Below are positions 15,551 through 19,607 of a DNA stretch of 19,607 nucleotides, one piece after another. How positions within the stretch are numbered: position 1 is the stretch's first letter; every line of letters begins with the position of its first letter. The notes under the pieces are model-generated. The model was not told the DNA's origin. It saw only the letters and a program-made list of their open reading frames with translations, and ran no database searches. The translations under genes and the position numbers were made by a program. Source of the DNA: Firm-04 sp003446315 (GTDB lineage Bacteria > Bacillota > Clostridia > Oscillospirales > Ruminococcaceae). The stretch is taken from assembly GCA_946530355.1 (NCBI GenBank), contig CAMNAB010000053.1, forward strand, positions 1 through 19,607, given 5' to 3'.

Positions 15551-16534
15551 ATGAACCGGCGTTTGAAGCGAATCTGGCTTGTGCTGCTTGCCTTGCTGAT
15601 GTGTCTCGGCGCTGCCGCAACACGCTGGGTACAGCCGGAACCGGAACAGCCTGAGCCGGAAAAACAGCCCGCAGACAGTGCATCGGTGCAGGTGTTTCCC
15701 GGTCAGAACGGGCGCTGGGGTGCGCGTGCTGCCAACGGCAGAACCCTCATCGAACCAACATGGTATTATTTGCGGATCATGAGCGATACCGTGCTCATCG
15801 CACGCAGCAGTGACGGAAAAAAAGATTGCTTCGGACTGATCCGTTCCAACGGTGAGGTGCTTGTCCCGTTTATCTATTCTGCTTTTGCGCCGGTCTCCGG
15901 TTTGCAGGATGTATGGAAAGCCAGCTTTACCGAAAACGGCAGACAATACTATCATTTGTATCACGAGGACGGCACAAGATGGTCGGATGAAGCATGGGAA
16001 AGCTGCTCGTTTGAGGACGGCATCCTGACGGCTGCTTTCGGCAAAGAGTGCTTTACCGGTGTGCTGAATGACCGGGAAATCGACTGGGAAAGCTGGTCTT
16101 CTGAATATCCGGTCGGACTGCACCGGCTGACCATGCAGTTTTCCGGCGGGGTGCTGCATCGGCTGCCGCAGATCAGTACCCTTCGGCAGCTCGGAGAATG
16201 CGCGGCTGCCTATCTCCGGAATCTATTTGTGACGCATGAACCGCCCGATGCCACCCTTTTGAGCGCGGAAGAAAACGGTTCGCTGCGTGCCGCGTTCCGG
16301 AACCGCTATGCAAACTGCCGGCTGCGCAGTGCGGAGATCGTCCGCGTGCACCGGCGTGAAACCGATGCGCTTCCCTCTTATGCCGTGCAGATGCATGTGA
16401 CATATGAGCGCTCCGGACAGGGAAACGGACTGGAAGTCATCGAAACTTCAATGATGCTGACCGTCAGCCGGAATGCGGACGGTGCATATATCTACAGCGG
16501 ATTTACTGATGCACGGCAAAGTGCCGCTGCATGA
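15551..16534 (+). CDS. Exported or membrane-anchored protein with WG-like repeats
   Basis: This 327-residue protein has a short basic N-terminus and one hydrophobic segment (8-24), then a Pro/Glu linker (28-40). This could be an uncleaved anchor or a signal peptide; no lipobox is seen. Residues 52-112 hold two copies resembling the WG beta-repeat: GRWGARAANGRTLIEPTWY (54-72) and FGLIRSNGEVLVPFIYSAF (94-112). The C-terminal 120 residues are unrecognised. ATG 15551 is chosen because AAAGGA (15536-15541) stands nine bases upstream and the hydrophobic segment then becomes N-terminal. An in-frame ATG at 15503, overlapping the previous stop, would add 16 residues. It follows the glycosyltransferase by 47 bases, which suggests an envelope role. 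Confidence 0.8.
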   Translation: MNRRLKRIWLVLLALLMCLGAAATRWVQPEPEQPEPEKQPADSASVQVFPGQNGRWGARAANGRTLIEPTWYYLRIMSDTVLIARSSDGKKDCFGLIRSNGEVLVPFIYSAFAPVSGLQDVWKASFTENGRQYYHLYHEDGTRWSDEAWESCSFEDGILTAAFGKECFTGVLNDREIDWESWSSEYPVGLHRLTMQFSGGVLHRLPQISTLRQLGECAAAYLRNLFVTHEPPDATLLSAEENGSLRAAFRNRYANCRLRSAEIVRVHRRETDALPSYAVQMHVTYERSGQGNGLEVIETSMMLTVSRNADGAYIYSGFTDARQSAAA

Positions 16535-16563
16535 CCGCTTTGACCGTAAAGGAAGGATGAATC

Positions 16564-17061
16564 ATGAAAAAAGTTGCAGTGATTATGGGAAGCGACAGCG
16601 ATTTTCCGGTCGTGAAAGGCGCAATCGCAGAGCTGAAGAGCTTCGGCGTTCCCTTTGAAGCACATGTCATGAGTGCACACCGGACACCGGCTCTTGCTGC
16701 GGAATTTGCAGAAAATGCGGAGAAAAACGGCTTCGGTGCTATTATCTGCGCGGCTGGTATGGCAGCACATCTTGCAGGCGTGATCGCAGGTCATACGATC
16801 TTGCCTGTGATCGGGATCCCCTGCAAGGGCGCTCAGCTCGACGGGCTGGATGCACTGCTTGCAACCGTTATGATGCCAAGCGGCATTCCGGTCGCAACGG
16901 TTGCCGTTGACGGTGCAAAGAACGCTGCAATCCTCGCTGTGCAGATGCTCGCACTCTCCGATGAGGGACTTGCGGAACAGCTCCGTGCACGGAAAGCAGA
17001 GATGATCGCAGGTGTGCAGAAAAAGGATGCGGCACTTCAGGAAAAGCTGAATGATCTCTGA
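16564..17061 (+). CDS. purE: N5-carboxyaminoimidazole ribonucleotide mutase, class I PurE
   Basis: This 165-residue enzyme rearranges N5-CAIR to CAIR in the middle of IMP synthesis. Family motifs are clear: MGSDSD (8-13), SAHRTP (37-42), GMAAHLAGVIAGHT (65-78), PVIGIP (81-86) and MPSGIPVATVAV (104-115). The form of these motifs is that of class I (mutase) PurE rather than the CO2-using class II. PurK, which makes N5-CAIR, is not in the window. GGAAGG (16551-16556) lies seven bases before ATG. It starts 29 bases after the preceding gene and is 3 bases from the next. Confidence 0.96.
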   Translation: MKKVAVIMGSDSDFPVVKGAIAELKSFGVPFEAHVMSAHRTPALAAEFAENAEKNGFGAIICAAGMAAHLAGVIAGHTILPVIGIPCKGAQLDGLDALLATVMMPSGIPVATVAVDGAKNAAILAVQMLALSDEGLAEQLRARKAEMIAGVQKKDAALQEKLNDL

Positions 17062-17064
17062 TCT

Positions 17065-17499
17065 ATGGCTGACCTGAAAAAATGTGAGCAGTGCGGAATT
17101 GCCGATGCAGCCGTATTTTTCAGCGTGAAGAAGGACGGCGCGGCGCGGCAGGAAGCACTTTGTATGGACTGCGCGAAAAAGCGGAACATCCCGCAGGTGC
17201 AGGATTATCTGAAGGATCGGAAACGGCAGCAGGATGTGGTTCCGGTGTGCAGCGCATGCGGCAATCTGCCCGGCATGGTCTTTATCTCAAGAAAGACGGA
17301 CGGGGGAGCGCAAAAGGAAGCGCTTTGTGTTTTCTGCGCACGGGAGAGAAAGATTCCGCAGATTTGTGATCTTCTGGAACGCATGAATCTGTCGGATGCG
17401 GAGCTTCTGAAACTCCATGATGCCGTAACCGGAAAGGCACAGGATCAGAAATCGGCGGCACTTGCTGAAAAGTTCCGGCGTATATTCCAAAAAAGCTAA
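17065..17499 (+). CDS. Double zinc-ribbon protein, McsA-like fingers
   Basis: This 144-residue protein contains two near-identical fingers 55 residues apart: C7-C10...C33-C36 and C62-C65...C88-C91. Each has an AVFF/MVFI strand, a basic turn and a KEALC or QEALC second knuckle, followed by an IPQ helix. This resembles the Cys4 ribbons at the N-terminus of McsA and related Clp-associated or UvrB/C-motif proteins. There is no kinase or UVR part here. The gene starts 3 bases after the purE stop, and I see no ribosome binding site, so it is probably translated by coupling. Its placement between purE and purC is notable. Function unknown; a regulatory or assembly role is only a guess. Confidence 0.82.
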   Translation: MADLKKCEQCGIADAAVFFSVKKDGAARQEALCMDCAKKRNIPQVQDYLKDRKRQQDVVPVCSACGNLPGMVFISRKTDGGAQKEALCVFCARERKIPQICDLLERMNLSDAELLKLHDAVTGKAQDQKSAALAEKFRRIFQKS

Positions 17500-17556
17500 G
17501 CAATGCGGAGCAATCCGCGTAATTGTATTGTCAAACATTTTGAGGAGGAATTTCCA

Positions 17557-18276
17557 ATGGCAAACGTAACAAAAGGTGAGCAGCTCTATGAGGGCAAGGC
17601 AAAAAAGGTTTTCGCAACCAGCGATCCGGATCTTGTAATCGTGGATTATAAGGACGATGCAACCGCAGGCGACGGTGCGAAAAAAGGTACCATCAAGGGC
17701 AAGGGTGTCATCAATAACCAGATGACAAACGTCATGTTCTCTATGCTGGAAAAAGAAGGCGTTCCGACACATCTGGTCGAGGAGCTCTCTGAGCGCGAGA
17801 CACTGGTCAAGAAGGTGGAGATCGTTCCGCTGGAAGTCATTGTCCGCAATGTTGCTGCCGGCAGCTTCTCCAAGAGAATGGGCGTTGAGGAAGGCAAACA
17901 GCTCCTCACTCCGATCCTCGAATTCAGCTATAAGAACGATGATCTGCATGACCCGTTCATCAATGATTACTATGTACTGGCACTCGGTCTTGCGACGAAA
18001 GAGGAGCTCGATACCATCGCAAAATATGCATTCAAGGTCAACGAGTTTATGCTCGGTTTCTTCAAGAAGCTGAACATCGACCTCATCGACTTTAAGATCG
18101 AATTCGGCAGATTCCACGGTCAGATCCTGCTGGCAGATGAGATCTCTCCCGATACCTGCCGCTTCTGGGATTCTACCACCCACGAGAAACTCGATAAAGA
18201 CCGCTTCCGCAGAGATATGGGCGGCGTGGAAGAAGCATATCAGGAGATTATGAAGCGCCTGAAGGAAAACGCCTGA
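17557..18276 (+). CDS. purC: Phosphoribosylaminoimidazole-succinocarboxamide (SAICAR) synthase
   Basis: This 239-residue enzyme joins CAIR and aspartate with ATP to give SAICAR, the step directly after PurE. Its length is typical. Visible motifs are LYEGKAKKVF (10-19, nucleotide-binding start), EVIVRNVAAGS (93-103), the signature LIDFKIEFG (176-184) and LADEISPDTCRFWD (192-205). The start is at 17557: GAGGAGG (17542-17548) lies eight bases upstream. An in-frame ATG at 17503 has no such site. It is separated from the zinc-ribbon gene by 57 bases with no terminator and belongs to the same run. Confidence 0.96.
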   Translation: MANVTKGEQLYEGKAKKVFATSDPDLVIVDYKDDATAGDGAKKGTIKGKGVINNQMTNVMFSMLEKEGVPTHLVEELSERETLVKKVEIVPLEVIVRNVAAGSFSKRMGVEEGKQLLTPILEFSYKNDDLHDPFINDYYVLALGLATKEELDTIAKYAFKVNEFMLGFFKKLNIDLIDFKIEFGRFHGQILLADEISPDTCRFWDSTTHEKLDKDRFRRDMGGVEEAYQEIMKRLKENA

Positions 18277-18318
18277 GCAGAACAGTCTGCGCGGACAGTT
18301 TCATTCGGATGACGGCGG

Positions 18319-18339
18319 GCGGGGCAGCATATGCCCCGC
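18319..18339 (+). other. GC-rich intercistronic hairpin
   Basis: GCGGGGC (18319-18325) and GCCCCGC (18333-18339) form a perfect 7-bp stem with loop AGCATAT in the 103-base gap between purC and the purF-like gene. There is no T-run, so it is not a standard terminator; it may affect mRNA processing or partial readthrough. The 12 bases GCGGGGCAGCAT recur at 12832-12843 in another hairpin. Confidence 0.5.
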
Positions 18340-18379
18340 ATCGGACGCATTGAACCAAATTCTATCTTGGAGGAAGTAT

Positions 18380-19607
18380 ATGGGCGGTATATTCGGTGCA
18401 GTGTCGAAGGAAGATATTACGGCGGCACTGTTTTTCGGAACCGATTATCATACACATCTTGGCGCACGCAGAGGCGGTATGGTCGTTTATGACGGCAAAA
18501 CCGGCTTTCAGCGGGCAATTCATAACATCGAAAATGCACCTTTTCGCACGAAATTCGGCGATGACCTCGAAACCATGCAGGGAAATATGGGCATCGGATG
18601 TATCAGCGACACCGATCCGCAGCCGGTACTCGTGCGCTCACACCTCGGCAGCTATGCGCTGACTACGGTCGGCAAGATCAATAATGCAGAAGCGCTGGTG
18701 GACGAGATCATTACACACGGCGGCCATTTCAATGAGCAAAGCGGCGGTGTCATCAATCCGACCGAACTCGTTGCGGCACTCATCAACCAGTGCGATACGA
18801 TTCCGGACGGCATCCGGCATGCACAGGAACTGATCCAAGGCTCTATGACGCTGCTGCTGATGACAAAAGACGGTCTTTATGCAGCGCGTGATTATGTCGG
18901 CAGAACGCCGCTGATCCTTGGCCATAAGGAAGGCGCTTACTGCGCTGCGTTTGAATCCTTTTCCTATATGAACCTCGGCTATCGCTATCTGCGCGATCTG
19001 GCTCCGGGTGAGATCGTCTTTCTGACACCGGATTCCTGCGAGCAGGTCATGAAGCCGAACAATAAAATGAAGATCTGCGCGTTTCTGTGGATCTATTACG
19101 GCTATACCACATCCTGCTATGAGGGCGTGAATGTCGAGGTCATGCGCAATAACTGCGGCGCATTGCTCGCAAAACGCGATAAGGGCATTGATGTGGACTA
19201 TGTTGCCGGTATCCCCGAATCCGGAAACGGTCATGCCATCGGCTATGCAAATGAAAGCGGCATCAAATTTGCCCGCCCGTTCATCAAATATACGCCGACA
19301 TGGGTGCGGAGCTTTACGCCCGCAAAACAGTCTGTGCGTGACCTGACTGCACATATGAAGCTCATTCCGGTCGAACAACTGATCCGGGATAAAAAACTGC
19401 TGTTTCTGGATGACTCCGTCGTGCGCGGTACACAGATGCGCAATACGGTGGAGTTCCTGTATAATAACGGCGCAAAAGAAGTGCATATCCGTTCTGCTTC
19501 GCCGCCTTCTATGTTCGGATGTAAGTATCTGAACTTCTCGCCGGGTAAATCTGATATGGATCTGATCGCACGGCAGGTCGTCCGCGATTTTGACGGCGAT
19601 GACCGCT
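18380..19607 (+). CDS. Amidophosphoribosyltransferase-like protein lacking the catalytic cysteine (3' end cut by window)
   Basis: 409 residues are present and the frame stays open to the window end. It is homologous to PurF, which makes phosphoribosylamine from PRPP. The phosphoribosyltransferase half looks intact: GIPESGNGHAIGYANESGI (277-295), YTPTW...R..F..P..Q (304-317) and the PRPP loop LLFLDDSVVRGTQ (340-352). The N-terminal glutaminase half does not. The protein begins MGGIFG where PurF has MCGIFG or a propeptide ending before Cys; the GHxRYST motif reads GIGCISD (71-77); HNGN reads TVGK (96-99); SDTE reads NPTE (126-129). C233 and C381 may correspond to iron-sulfur ligands of Bacillus-type PurF. 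GGAGG (18369-18373) lies six bases before ATG. Ammonia-dependent or regulatory activity is inferred. I left the symbol blank because the activity is in doubt. Confidence 0.88.
   Translation, partial: MGGIFGAVSKEDITAALFFGTDYHTHLGARRGGMVVYDGKTGFQRAIHNIENAPFRTKFGDDLETMQGNMGIGCISDTDPQPVLVRSHLGSYALTTVGKINNAEALVDEIITHGGHFNEQSGGVINPTELVAALINQCDTIPDGIRHAQELIQGSMTLLLMTKDGLYAARDYVGRTPLILGHKEGAYCAAFESFSYMNLGYRYLRDLAPGEIVFLTPDSCEQVMKPNNKMKICAFLWIYYGYTTSCYEGVNVEVMRNNCGALLAKRDKGIDVDYVAGIPESGNGHAIGYANESGIKFARPFIKYTPTWVRSFTPAKQSVRDLTAHMKLIPVEQLIRDKKLLFLDDSVVRGTQMRNTVEFLYNNGAKEVHIRSASPPSMFGCKYLNFSPGKSDMDLIARQVVRDFDGDDR

Overview
The window looks like chromosomal DNA from an anaerobic, fibre-degrading Firmicute of the Ruminococcus / Oscillospiraceae type. 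The evidence is a one-polypeptide pyruvate:ferredoxin oxidoreductase, two secreted proteins ending in type I dockerin modules (the plug-in module of cellulosomes), strong AGGAGG-like ribosome binding sites, sigma-A promoters that often carry an extended -10, and moderately high GC. The genus is inferred from these traits only. No rRNA, tRNA, CRISPR, insertion sequence or phage gene was seen. Every protein gene found is on the + strand; one promoter points left, out of the window.

Layout. (a) 1-384: a divergent control region. A minus-strand promoter with a palindrome at its start point drives a gene outside the window, and a plus-strand promoter drives nifJ. (b) 385-3997: nifJ with its own promoter, a 5' leader hairpin and a strong terminator. 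(c) 4039-8189: two dockerin proteins, each with its own promoter and terminator. Both have a signal peptide, internal tandem repeats and a C-terminal dockerin, and neither has a catalytic domain I recognise. (d) 8336-12408: a probable three-gene operon with 4-base stop/start contacts: a cytoplasmic GH2-type glycosidase, a TraX-family membrane protein and an unknown soluble protein. (e) 12409-12941: a 530-base non-coding stretch with a paired 20-bp AT-rich repeat and several short hairpins. (f) 12942-13520: a small unrecognised protein and a terminator. (g) 13554 to the end: a second long run of co-directional genes: a GT2 membrane glycosyltransferase with a very acidic tail, a WG-repeat-like exported protein, purE, a double zinc-ribbon protein, purC and a purF-like gene cut by the window end.

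How the genes fit together. nifJ is central fermentative metabolism. The dockerin proteins would be displayed on a cohesin scaffold outside the cell, and the GH2 enzyme would finish imported sugars inside. The last cluster combines envelope functions with IMP synthesis. Its most notable member is the PurF homologue. It starts Met-Gly-Gly instead of Met-Cys-Gly and has also lost the usual glutamine-site residues, while its PRPP-binding half is intact, so it cannot be an ordinary glutamine-dependent enzyme.

Strongest leads: the glutaminase-dead PurF-like protein beside purE/purC, the acidic Tyr/Asp/Glu tail on the glycosyltransferase, the repeat architecture of the two dockerin proteins, the paired 20-bp repeats at 12420-12660, and the divergent operator at 59-84. 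All family names come from motif recognition by eye; no database search was run.
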